49,952 bases of DNA from the NCBI GenBank assembly GCA_016200135.1, contig JACQFI010000113.1, positions 1 to 49,952 of the forward strand. The letters run 5' to 3'. Source of the DNA: Planctomycetota bacterium (lineage in GTDB: Bacteria > Planctomycetota > SZUA-567 > H5-PLA8). The position numbers and the translations under genes were made by a program. Under the pieces are notes generated by a model, which ran no database searches, was not told where the DNA came from, and worked only from the letters and a program-made list of their open reading frames with translations. Below, one piece after another: positions 1 through 7,558 of the stretch (positions are counted from its first letter, which is position 1; each line of letters begins with the position of its first letter).

Positions 1-1740
1 CGGACCAAGGCGGGCGCGGTGCTCCTCGCGCGGGCCACGGCGCGCCCGGAAGTCCTCGAGTACCTCAATGCAAACATGCAAGATGCGGACTTCCGCAAAG
101 CCTGTCCGCGCCTCGTCGCACGGTTGCTCGCACGCGACGTGGACGCCGCTGCGCTTGAGGACCGCCAGAAGATCGTGGACGCGAGCTTGAACGCGAACGA
201 TCCCGTCTGTGAAGCTTTCCAAAAACTGATCCTGGACCACGCAGCGGCCTTCGTGCCGTGGCGCGAACGCTTCGCCGACACGCAGGATTCAGGGCGCACC
301 TCTTTACTCCAGGAATTCTGCGACCTCGCCGCCGCCGCCATCGACGCCATAGGCGCGCCTAAGGACGACGAGATCGCGGCCGCGTCCGGCGAGGCCGACG
401 CGAAGGACGAGTACAGCGTCCTGGACGCGGCTTGGGTGCAGGCGATTCGCCCCAATTACCAGATAAAGGAGTATCAGGGCCGCCGCGGGCTCTCGCTCGA
501 AGAAGGCGCCGGCGGCGTGATGTCGTGGCTCAAGGGCGAGGACGGCACGGTGGACGTCGGCGAGGCGCGCTTCTCGCTCTACGCGCCGCGCGACGCGACG
601 TATCGGCTCTGGGCGCGCGTCTGGTTCGACGACAAGTGCGGGAACTCGTTCGGCCTCTGGCTCGACGAGCAGTCCTTCGGCGATTTCAGCGATAGCGAAA
701 ACCGCATGCGCGAATGGCACTGGCTCCCGCTGTGCGCGTCCGGCGGAAACGAATTGAAACTCAAGCGGGGCTTTCATGCCGGCCGTTTGCAAGCATGGGA
801 AGACGGCGTCTGTATCGAATCCTTCGCGCTGCTGCCCGCGGCCGCCGATCCGGAAAAGATGGACCTCAAGCCCAAGGTCCATTGGGATCCGGCACTGCCA
901 TCCTCGCTCAGTTTTTCGATGCCCTATCAGAGCCAAATGCGCGGGACCACGCAAGTGGTCACGGTGTGGGTGCGCCGGAATTCGCCTGCCCTCACGACGG
1001 GCGCCGTGCACCTGCGTCTACCCGCGCCGTTCATCCTCGAAGACGGGGCAGCGGATCGTATCGTGCGCTTCGAAGAAGGCAGTCCCCTCGCGAACGCCAC
1101 CTTTAAGGTGAAACTGCCCATGGACGCCATCGCCGGCGAAGGCCCTCTGCGCGCGGCATACACGGATGTCTCCGGCAAGACCGTGCGCGGCGAGACGATC
1201 CTCGGCGCGCAGTTTGATTGGTGGACCACCGGCCCGCTCGATCCCGGGGATGCCGCGAACCAGCGCTTGAGCCAAGTGACCACGGCGAGTGACGAGGAAC
1301 TGAAGAAAGGCTGGTCTCGCCTGCCGCTCAAGGCCCTCGACGCGTACCGCCGCCTCAACTTCGAATACGCCTACGGCGCGATTCGCGAAAAATACATCTA
1401 TCTCTGCGCGGACATGAAGGTGAGCCGGAACGCCGAGTACCTCGCGCTGCTCACCGCCGACGACACCGCGGCGGTCTACATCGACGGCAAGCTGGCGATC
1501 GAACAGCCCGGCGGCGGACCGGGCGAAGGCCGCCTCGTAATGACGCCGGTGCAGATCGCCGCCGGCACGCACCGCATCTTTGCGCGCGTGTACCAGGACG
1601 CGGCTGAAAACCCCGAGGGCGAAGACAAATACCGCCACACCTGGAACCATTGCAACGTCAAGTTCCTGCTCCGCAAGCAGCGCCACGAGCCCGCCGACGC
1701 GATTCAATGCCTGCCGCACGGCGGAGAAACTCCGAAATGA
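1..1740 (+). CDS. Multidomain secreted or surface-type protein with HEAT-like N-part, 5' truncated
   Basis: The reading frame is open from base 1, so the true start lies outside the window; the first internal start candidate is a GTG at 19. The N-terminal ~90 visible residues are helical and repeat-like, resembling HEAT-type scaffold repeats. A middle part (about residues 135-275) is rich in Trp, Tyr and Gly and looks like a beta-sandwich carbohydrate-binding module. The last ~110 residues (YLCADMKVSRNAEY, then AAVYIDGKLAI and GTHRIFARVYQ) have the pattern of a PA14-like module, where a displayed sugar or ligand is expected. No catalytic motif is visible. It overlaps the next gene by four bases (ATGA), so the two are probably co-translated. 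Function is unknown; domain names are my reading of composition and pattern, not a database match. Confidence 0.6.
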   Translation, partial: RTKAGAVLLARATARPEVLEYLNANMQDADFRKACPRLVARLLARDVDAAALEDRQKIVDASLNANDPVCEAFQKLILDHAAAFVPWRERFADTQDSGRTSLLQEFCDLAAAAIDAIGAPKDDEIAAASGEADAKDEYSVLDAAWVQAIRPNYQIKEYQGRRGLSLEEGAGGVMSWLKGEDGTVDVGEARFSLYAPRDATYRLWARVWFDDKCGNSFGLWLDEQSFGDFSDSENRMREWHWLPLCASGGNELKLKRGFHAGRLQAWEDGVCIESFALLPAAADPEKMDLKPKVHWDPALPSSLSFSMPYQSQMRGTTQVVTVWVRRNSPALTTGAVHLRLPAPFILEDGAADRIVRFEEGSPLANATFKVKLPMDAIAGEGPLRAAYTDVSGKTVRGETILGAQFDWWTTGPLDPGDAANQRLSQVTTASDEELKKGWSRLPLKALDAYRRLNFEYAYGAIREKYIYLCADMKVSRNAEYLALLTADDTAAVYIDGKLAIEQPGGGPGEGRLVMTPVQIAAGTHRIFARVYQDAAENPEGEDKYRHTWNHCNVKFLLRKQRHEPADAIQCLPHGGETPK

Positions 1741-2033
1741 GCAGGAAGCGTAAAGGTCGTGTTCCCCTCAGCGTGTCGATGGATACCTCGAAGGATGCGA
1801 AAGGCTTCATCAAGCCCGCGGAAGGCCGCAAGCTGAAGGAAGTGCTGTACGACCACTTCAACTATAAACTGTACGAGTGCGAAGACGGCTCCTACGAGTT
1901 GGAGATCGTCGCCAATAAGAGCGCGGCGTATTACATCTATGCGCATGTCCTCACCGACGGCGAAACCTCCCTTTATAAGAAGCGCGGCAAGAAATACATC
2001 GACGCGCTCGCGAATAAGTATCGGAACTGTTGA
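1737..2033 (+). CDS. Conserved hypothetical basic protein, 98 aa
   Basis: I place the start at the ATG overlapping the stop of the upstream gene (ATGA), because the longer upstream frame reads antisense-like, Arg/Pro-rich sequence that overlaps the previous gene. The product starts MSRKRKGRVPLSVSMD, is Lys/Arg-rich at its N-terminus, and then has alternating hydrophobic and charged residues (about 35-80) suggesting a small alpha/beta fold. There is no signal peptide or membrane segment. The tight overlap suggests a partner of the multidomain protein. I do not recognise the family. The stop codon is followed at once by an octamer array (2037-2150). Confidence 0.65.
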   Translation: MSRKRKGRVPLSVSMDTSKDAKGFIKPAEGRKLKEVLYDHFNYKLYECEDGSYELEIVANKSAAYYIYAHVLTDGETSLYKKRGKKYIDALANKYRNC

Positions 2034-2036
2034 GGA

Positions 2037-2150
2037 CTAAGTTTTCTAGTTGTCTGGTTTGCTTGTTGACTGGAGTGCTAGAGAATTGGTAGGCGTAAAT
2101 TCCAGTAACCAGATAACGAGCCAACGAAAAAACCAACCAACCCGTTAACC
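2037..2150. repeat. Inverted octamer array (6 + 6 units) between convergent genes
   Basis: The left arm (2037-2084) reads as six consecutive 8-bp units, the clearest being TCTAGTTG, TCTGGTTT and GCTTGTTG. The right arm (2103-2150) reads as six consecutive 8-bp units that all carry AAC at positions 5-7 (CAGTAACC, AGATAACG, AGCCAACG and so on). The arms are roughly reverse-complementary around an 18-bp centre. The last right-arm unit (CGTTAACC) contains the stop codon of the convergent aminotransferase gene. It could fold as a long imperfect hairpin and act as a bidirectional terminator. Confidence 0.75.
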
Positions 2151-3344
2151 CTGGCACTTATCCTTGAGCGCCAGCAATCGCTTCCCCGCTTCCTTCAGGG
2201 TCTCATCGCGCTTGGAGAAGTTGAAGCGCACGATCTTCTTGCCTTCGGGCGCACCGGGGCGGTAAAAGCTCGATCCGGGCACCACGGCCACGCCGATCTT
2301 TTCGACCAGGTATTTCGAGAACGCGAGGTCATCGTCGGCGATGCCGGCGGGGTTGGGCACGGGGTACTCGGTCATGATGTAGTACGCGCCCTGCGGCACG
2401 TAGACCTTGAATCCCGCGTCCTTCAGCATGCCCACTAGCAACTCGCGGCGGTGCGCGTAGTCCACGGCAAGTTTCGTGTAGTACGCCTCGCCGAAGGCCA
2501 GCGCGGTCGCGCCGCCTTCTTGAAGCGGATGCGGCGCGCCGACGGTGAGGAAGTCGTGGACCTTGCGCACGGCGGCGGTGATCTCCGGAGGCGCGATGGC
2601 CCAGCCGATGCGCCAGCCCGTCGCCGAGTACGTCTTGCTTAGCCCTGAGATCGCGACGGTGCGTTCGCGCAGGCCCGGCAGCGCGAACGGATACACGTGC
2701 TCGCGGCCGTCGTAGAGGATGTGCTCGTAGATCTCGTCGGTGTAGATCAGCGCGTCGTGTTCGATGGCAAGCTGCCCGATGAACTTGAGTTCCCCGCGCG
2801 TGAAGACCTTGCCCGTTGGGTTGTGCGGCGTGTTGACGACGATGCCCTTGGTCTTCGGGCCGAACGCGCGCCGCAGTTCCTCGCGGTCGAAGCTCCAGTC
2901 GGGCGGGCGCATCTTCACGTACACGGGGGTCGCGCCGGAGAGGATGCAATCGGGCCCGTAGTTCTCGTAGAAGGGCTCGAAGATGATCACCTCGTCGCCG
3001 GGGTCGAGCGTCGCCAAGAACGCAGCGATCATCGCCTCGGTGGAACCGCAGGTGACCGTGAGCTCGCGCTCGGGGTCGAGGTCCAGCCCGGTGCAACGTT
3101 TGGTCTTCGCGACAAGCGCATCGCGGAACGACTTCGCGCCCCAGGTGATGGCGTACTGGTTCTTCTCGGCGTCGATGGCGGCCTTGGCCGCGGCCTTCAT
3201 CTCGGCGGGCGCGGGGAAGTCCGGAAAGCCTTGCGCCAGATTCACGCCGCCCTGCTTATTGCACAACCGCGTCATCTCGCGGATCACGGACTCGGTAAAG
3301 CGCGCGGCTTTGGCGGAGACCCGCGACCGTTTGGGAGCGCTCAT
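2145..3344 (-). CDS. PLP-dependent class I/II aminotransferase (kynurenine/methionine aminotransferase-like)
   Basis: A fold-type I aminotransferase of 399 aa, the usual length. Visible landmarks are NLAQGFPDFPAP near the N-terminus, the NTPHNPTGK substrate/cofactor loop, the Asp-Glu of YTDEIYEH, and the PLP Schiff-base lysine in SGLSKTYSATGWRIGW, followed by the phosphate/carboxylate-binding Arg. The NLAQGFPDF and EPFYENY signatures point to the kynurenine-oxoglutarate/methionine aminotransferase (YbdL-like) branch. Substrate range is inferred. It is the last gene of a minus-strand set: its ATG overlaps the stop of the upstream foldase gene by four bases, so translation is likely coupled. 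Confidence 0.9.
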   Translation of the reverse strand: MSAPKRSRVSAKAARFTESVIREMTRLCNKQGGVNLAQGFPDFPAPAEMKAAAKAAIDAEKNQYAITWGAKSFRDALVAKTKRCTGLDLDPERELTVTCGSTEAMIAAFLATLDPGDEVIIFEPFYENYGPDCILSGATPVYVKMRPPDWSFDREELRRAFGPKTKGIVVNTPHNPTGKVFTRGELKFIGQLAIEHDALIYTDEIYEHILYDGREHVYPFALPGLRERTVAISGLSKTYSATGWRIGWAIAPPEITAAVRKVHDFLTVGAPHPLQEGGATALAFGEAYYTKLAVDYAHRRELLVGMLKDAGFKVYVPQGAYYIMTEYPVPNPAGIADDDLAFSKYLVEKIGVAVVPGSSFYRPGAPEGKKIVRFNFSKRDETLKEAGKRLLALKDKCQG

Positions 3345-4477
3345 GGCGTCTTGGCTTCCGGCGCGGGCGGGGCCACTGTCTTCGCTTCTGCCGGCGCCGG
3401 CGCGGTTTTGGCTTCAGCGGGAGCGGCCTGAGTCTTGGCTTCGGTCTTCCCTTCAGGCGCAGGCGCGGCGGATTTCGCATCGCCCGCGGGTTTCTTCGCA
3501 CCCGCGTTCAGCAGCTTCTCGTTCCAGATCAGTTTGTCCACATTCTCTTCGCGCATCTGCTGGAGAAACTTGTCGAACTTGTCGCTGACCAGATTGTTGC
3601 GGACCGCCGCCTTGAACTCGTCCGGCTGCTTGAGCCCCGTCAGCTTAATCAGGTGGAAACCGTAGTCGGTCTCGATGATGCCCGAGAGGTCATCCACCTT
3701 TTCTAGCTTGTACAGGGCGTCGGCAAAGGCCTTCACGAATTTGCCCTCGAGCGGCACCCAGTCCAAGTCGCCGTCCACAAGGTTCGAGACGCGGTCGTCG
3801 CTTACCTCTTTGGAAATCTTCGCGAAGTCGCCGCCGGCCTTCACCTTTGCCAGGGTGTCCTCGGCCAACTTGCGGGCTTCTTCCTTCGTGCGTTTCGCCT
3901 GGCTCTCATCTCCGTTCTTGTACAGGACCAGAATGTGCGAGCAGCGGCGCAGCGGCAGGCGGTTGCCCGCGTCCTTCAATGCCTGGTCCACGTCCGCGTC
4001 CTTAAGGCCCGCCGAGACGAACTTCTCGATGGCCAGCATGTCGCGGCTGATCTTGCGGAACTCCGCGTCGGTCTTCGAGACCTTCTCAAGGAAGCCCTCG
4101 TAGGTCACGCCTTCCTGTCCCAGCGATTTCTTGAAGTCCTCGATGCGCTCTTCGGCGTCCTTGTCCTCAACACTGAGATTTTTCTCTTTCACGAAGCGGG
4201 CCATCAGAGACCACTCAAGTTGTTTGAGCGCGATCTCGCGGCGGAAGCGCGCCGGATCGTCGAGCTCGAATTCGGGATCCGCGGTCTTCTGCTCGGCTAC
4301 CAGCGCCTTCTCGATCTTCGCCACGTACGAGGCCGGCACCTTGATGTCGCCGAGTTCCAGGATCGCGGGGTCGTCCGCGGTCTTCTCAGCTTCCGCCTGA
4401 ACACAGGGCGCGGCCAAGACCAGCGCGAGCAGCAGCGGCGAAACGGGCCGGCAAGGGCGGGGGAATCGGGACGGCAT
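3341..4477 (-). CDS. Secreted parvulin-type peptidyl-prolyl cis-trans isomerase (PpiC/SurA-like)
   Basis: A foldase predicted to work outside the cytoplasmic membrane. I choose the ATG at 4477 because it has GAGGAG eight bases upstream and begins directly with a signal peptide (hydrophobic PLLLALVLAAPCVQA). A SurA-like helical domain spans residues ~35-170. The rotamase domain spans ~176-282, starting RRCSHILVLYKNGDE and ending DYGFHLIKLTG. The last ~50 residues are a low-complexity Ala-Pro-Lys-Glu tail with repeated PAEAKT words, probably a disordered spacer. It overlaps the aminotransferase start (ATGA) and follows a lipoprotein gene by 29 bp. Isomerase activity is inferred from the domain. 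Confidence 0.87.
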   Translation of the reverse strand: MPSRFPRPCRPVSPLLLALVLAAPCVQAEAEKTADDPAILELGDIKVPASYVAKIEKALVAEQKTADPEFELDDPARFRREIALKQLEWSLMARFVKEKNLSVEDKDAEERIEDFKKSLGQEGVTYEGFLEKVSKTDAEFRKISRDMLAIEKFVSAGLKDADVDQALKDAGNRLPLRRCSHILVLYKNGDESQAKRTKEEARKLAEDTLAKVKAGGDFAKISKEVSDDRVSNLVDGDLDWVPLEGKFVKAFADALYKLEKVDDLSGIIETDYGFHLIKLTGLKQPDEFKAAVRNNLVSDKFDKFLQQMREENVDKLIWNEKLLNAGAKKPAGDAKSAAPAPEGKTEAKTQAAPAEAKTAPAPAEAKTVAPPAPEAKTP

Positions 4478-4506
4478 GGCGGATACTCCTCTGCGTGGTC
4501 CCGCTT

Positions 4507-4872
4507 TCAAGGCGCGGGCTTCTTATCGGAATTGGGATTCTGCGTCACAGCCTCGTCGGAAGCCGCGAAGGACTCGCGCGGATGACAGACCGCGCACGGG
4601 ATGCGCCCGGCGCGCTCCGCCTGGTCGGGGTTGTCGTAACCGAGCAGTTCCTTGTCGGCGATCTCGCGCGCGTAGCGGCAGTCGCGCGTGTGATAGACCA
4701 TGGTGAACTTGCCTGAGACCAGCATCGCCTTGTCCGCGGGCAGCTTGGAGACCACTTCAGGTTTGGGTTTGTGCTGGTCGGGCTTTCCGCAGCCGGCAGC
4801 CAGCGCAAGCGCACAGGCGCCCGCCAGCACTCCCGCGAACCGCACCGCCGCTGTTCGTCCAGATCGATTCAT
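4507..4872 (-). CDS. Small lipoprotein with paired-cysteine motif
   Basis: A 121-aa protein with a lipoprotein signal: basic start, hydrophobic core and lipobox LAAGC at about residue 28. The mature part carries YHTRDCRYAREI followed ~25 residues later by IPCAVCHP. A single Cys then a Cys-x-x-Cys in an HxxxC...GxxPCxxC pattern is known from small metal-binding modules related to the Ada N-terminal zinc site, so metal binding is a reasonable inference but is unproven. The tail is Pro/Lys-rich. It heads the minus-strand group with the foldase gene, suggesting a shared role in envelope protein quality. The Shine-Dalgarno sequence is weak. Confidence 0.72.
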   Translation of the reverse strand: MNRSGRTAAVRFAGVLAGACALALAAGCGKPDQHKPKPEVVSKLPADKAMLVSGKFTMVYHTRDCRYAREIADKELLGYDNPDQAERAGRIPCAVCHPRESFAASDEAVTQNPNSDKKPAP

Positions 4873-4908
4873 GGCCGCCGCATCTTAGTGCCGCGCGCGC
4901 TATCCCGC

Positions 4909-4993
4909 AACGTGGCTCCGCCGTCCCGGCGGAGGTCGGCAGGGTGACGTATGGCTCCTGAGGAACCCACCGGCGGGACGCCGGTGCCACGTT
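4909..4993. repeat. GC-rich dispersed inverted repeat, copy 1
   Basis: The left arm AACGTGGCTCCGCCGTCCCG (4909 onward) matches the reverse complement of the right arm ending at 4993 (about 24 of 28 positions). Each arm also contains its own perfect 8-bp hairpin, CTCCGCCG/CGGCGGAG and CACCGGCG/CGCCGGTG. Related copies lie at 42466 and 46511. It sits in the 168-bp gap between the divergent lipoprotein and bioA genes. It resembles REP- or MITE-type elements; no coding capacity is visible. Confidence 0.7.
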
Positions 4994-5040
4994 AACGACC
5001 GTTCCCGAGGAACTACACGGCGGGCGAGGTCTCCGGTAGT

Positions 5041-6447
5041 ATGCCGCGCATGGCCCAAGCGCTTCCCGAGGACGAACTCCGCCGCCTGCGCGCGCTCGAC
5101 GCGGCTGCGCTCTGGCATCCCTTCACGCAGATGCAGATTTTTCCGCACGAGGACCCGGCGCCGCCCATCGTAACGGGCGCTGAAGGCAACTGGCTCATCG
5201 CCGCCGACGGCAAACGGTACCTCGACGCGAATTGCGGCTACTGGTGTCTGGCCCTCGGTTGCCGGCCCGAGCGCGTCGAGAAGGCCATCGCCGCGCAACT
5301 GGAACGCTTCGGTCACTCGACGTTGCTCGGCATCAGCCACGCCCCTGCAATCGAGCTCGCCGCGAAGCTGACGACGCTTGCCGGCCCGCCGCTGAACCAT
5401 GCGTTCTTCGCGGACTCGGGTTCGGAGGCCGTCGAGGTCGCGCTGAAGATGGCCTATCAATGCCAGGTCCAGCGCGGGCATCCGGAGCGCAGTACGTTCC
5501 TGGCGCTCGGCGAGGCCTACCACGGCGACACGCTCGGCGCAGTGGCAGTCGGCGGCGTGGACCTCTTTCACGGCATGTTCAAGCCGCTGCTTTTTAAGGT
5601 CCACCGCGTGCCGCCGCCGCACTGCTACCGTTGCCCGTGGCAGCAGCAGCCCGAGTCCTGCGCGCTCGAATGCGCCTCGGCGCTCGAGCAGGCCCTCGAA
5701 GACCATGCGCACGAACTCGCCGCGCTGGTGATCGAGCCCCTCGTGCTCGGTCCGGGCGGCGTGATCCCGCAGCCCGCGAAGTATCTCGAGCGCGCCGTTT
5801 CCAAAGCCCGCGCGCTGGGCATTACCGTGATCTTCGACGAGGTCGCCGTCGGCATGGGCCGGCTCGGGCGGCTCTTTGCCTTCGAAGAGATCGGCGTGAA
5901 GCCTGACATCCTCTGCCTCGCGAAGGGCCTTACCGGCGGCCTGCTGCCGCTCTCGGCGGTGCTGGCCGCGGAGGATATCTACCGCACGTTCCTGGGCGAA
6001 TTCGCCGACCGCAAGACGTTCTTCCACGGGCATACGTTCACGGGCTCGGCGCTCGGCTGCGCTGCGGCGCTGGCGGCGCTGGAGATCCTCACCGAAGACG
6101 GCCAGGCGTTTCTGGTCACCACGCGGGAGCGGACTATTCCCGAGTTCTGGAAGACCCTCGAGCCTCTGCGCGCGCACGCGCTCGTTGGTAACCTGCGCGG
6201 CCGGGGCCTGATGGCCGGGCTGGAACTGGTCGCCGACAAATCCCGGCGCGTGCCCTTCGAATGGTCGCGGCGGACTGGACATCGGGTGTTGCTCGCGGCA
6301 CGCAAGCGCGGCGTGAACCTGCGCGCCATCGGCGACTTGGTGCTGGCCGTCCCGCCGCTCACAATTACGTCCGCTGAATTGTGCCTGCTGGGCCGGGTTC
6401 TGGCGGAAGCGCTGGACGAGACGGCCGGACAGATGCGCAACGCGTAG
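5041..6447 (+). CDS. bioA: Adenosylmethionine-8-amino-7-oxononanoate aminotransferase
   Basis: Biotin synthesis enzyme that transfers an amino group from S-adenosylmethionine to KAPA, giving DAPA. At 468 aa it is near the family's usual length (~430-460). The family-specific WHPFTQMQ motif is at residues 26-33. Other landmarks are the GSEAVEVALKMAYQ loop, the FDEVAVGMGR segment with the PLP Asp, and the Schiff-base Lys (about residue 295) in CLAKGLTGG. No clear Shine-Dalgarno sequence precedes either start candidate (ATG 5041 or ATG 5050). No other bio gene is in the window, so the pathway is completed elsewhere. An alternative is a related omega-aminotransferase, but WHPFTQM strongly favours BioA. 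Confidence 0.92.
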   Translation: MPRMAQALPEDELRRLRALDAAALWHPFTQMQIFPHEDPAPPIVTGAEGNWLIAADGKRYLDANCGYWCLALGCRPERVEKAIAAQLERFGHSTLLGISHAPAIELAAKLTTLAGPPLNHAFFADSGSEAVEVALKMAYQCQVQRGHPERSTFLALGEAYHGDTLGAVAVGGVDLFHGMFKPLLFKVHRVPPPHCYRCPWQQQPESCALECASALEQALEDHAHELAALVIEPLVLGPGGVIPQPAKYLERAVSKARALGITVIFDEVAVGMGRLGRLFAFEEIGVKPDILCLAKGLTGGLLPLSAVLAAEDIYRTFLGEFADRKTFFHGHTFTGSALGCAAALAALEILTEDGQAFLVTTRERTIPEFWKTLEPLRAHALVGNLRGRGLMAGLELVADKSRRVPFEWSRRTGHRVLLAARKRGVNLRAIGDLVLAVPPLTITSAELCLLGRVLAEALDETAGQMRNA

Positions 6448-6470
6448 GCGGATCGTCAAAAAATAGAAAA

Positions 6471-6493
6471 GGCCGCGAGGTTCTCTCGCGGCC
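6471..6493. terminator. Bidirectional rho-independent terminator
   Basis: A perfect 9-bp stem, GGCCGCGAG and CTCGCGGCC, with a 5-base loop. On the minus strand the stem is followed by a T-rich stretch (TTTTCTATTTTTT), so it should end transcription of the minus-strand small basic gene. On the plus strand it lies 24 bp after the bioA stop. Confidence 0.85.
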
Positions 6494-6519
6494 CTTAAAT
6501 GCTGAATGGAAGGTCGAAG

Positions 6520-6840
6520 CTACTTCTTCTCGCCCTCGGCTGGCGCAGGCGCGGCGGCAGGAGCCGCTGCGGGCGCGGCTGCTGCGGCAGGGGCCACGAT
6601 GGGCACGCCCGGCCGGGTGAAGCGGATGCGCTGCTTATGCAAGGCCCGCTGGGAGCGCTTCAAACGCTTGAGCGCCTGGCGGTACTTGGGATTGTACTTG
6701 TCGAGTTTGCCTTCTTTGGTTGAGACCGCCTTGGCCTTGGCGACCTTCTCCTTGCGTTCCTTTACGACGTCCTGGAACACCTTGGCCGTCGGCACCTGAT
6801 TAAAGCCAACCAGCTTCTTCTTTTCCTTGCTCTTCGCCAT
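6520..6840 (-). CDS. Small basic protein with Ala/Pro tail, 106 aa
   Basis: Starts MAKSKEKKKLVGFNQ, with a good Shine-Dalgarno (GAGGAG) upstream. The first ~78 residues are very Lys/Arg-rich and helical (KRLKRSQRALHKQRIRFTRP), and the last ~28 are almost only Ala, Pro and Gly (PAAAAAPAAAPAAAP) ending EGEKK. This is the composition of a nucleic-acid- or ribosome-associated small protein. I do not recognise the family. It is convergent with bioA and ends at the strong terminator at 6471-6493. The 246 bp between it and the Nudix gene hold no further gene that I can see. Confidence 0.7.
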   Translation of the reverse strand: MAKSKEKKKLVGFNQVPTAKVFQDVVKERKEKVAKAKAVSTKEGKLDKYNPKYRQALKRLKRSQRALHKQRIRFTRPGVPIVAPAAAAAPAAAPAAAPAPAEGEKK

Positions 6841-7086
6841 CGTCCTTCAACTCCTCATGGGTTCGCGAAGGGGCCACATATACGGCATGCGCCGGGAACG
6901 TCAACCGGAAGTTTGCGCCCTGGCACGGGCATGGCTAAGGCATGACCCGGACGGATGGGCTCGGGCAAAGCGTAGGGTTCAGGCGGCGCTGATCCGATCC
7001 GCACAAACTTTAAACACCATGCTGAAGGATTCTTAAGAAACGGGACCGATGATTAGGTATGGGGAGAGGCCAGGAGCAGACCGCAG

Positions 7087-7557
7087 ATGCCCAAGCGTGC
7101 CATTCCCACTATTCTTGCGGCGCTGGTGGTGGTCTGCAAGGGCGATCGCTATCTGCTCGTGCGGGAGCGCAAGCGCGGACAGGGCTGGTTCCTCCCTGGA
7201 GGTCGCGCCGAACCCGGCGAGAGCCTGGCCGAAGCGGCCTTGCGCGAGACGCTCGAAGAGACCGGCGTCCCGGTGGAACTCAACGGCATCCTGCGCATCG
7301 AACACCTCCCGCGCGGCAGCCATGCGCGGCTGCGCTTCGTCTTCCTCGCCCGGCCCATCTCCGATGCTCCACCAAAACATTTTCCGGACCGCGAGTCCCT
7401 CAGCGCCGGCTGGTTCATGTCCGGCGAACTCGAAGACCTGAACCTGCATGGCGAAGAACCCGTGATCTACATCCGCCACCTGGAGGCCGGCGCGGCCGTC
7501 TATCCGCTCGAACTACTCAAATTCCATGGCGCTCCGTACCCACTCTTAAAGGCCTGA
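7087..7557 (+). CDS. Nudix hydrolase
   Basis: 156 aa with a full Nudix box at about residues 38-60: GGRAEPGESLAEAALRETLE then ETG, giving the Gx5Ex7REUxEExGU pattern with all metal-binding glutamates. The fold start AIPTILAALVVVCKGDRYLLV is typical. The enzyme would hydrolyse a nucleoside diphosphate linked to another group; the substrate cannot be told from sequence. AGGAG lies 10-12 bases before the ATG. Its stop is one base before the next ATG, so it is co-transcribed with the glycosyltransferase, which may hint at a nucleotide-sugar or housekeeping substrate. Confidence 0.92.
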   Translation: MPKRAIPTILAALVVVCKGDRYLLVRERKRGQGWFLPGGRAEPGESLAEAALRETLEETGVPVELNGILRIEHLPRGSHARLRFVFLARPISDAPPKHFPDRESLSAGWFMSGELEDLNLHGEEPVIYIRHLEAGAAVYPLELLKFHGAPYPLLKA

Positions 7558-7558
7558 C

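Noticed and set aside
4900..6459. A 519-residue minus-strand frame opposite bioA
   Set aside because: BioA on the plus strand has all its family motifs; the antisense frame is His/Arg-rich low-complexity sequence.
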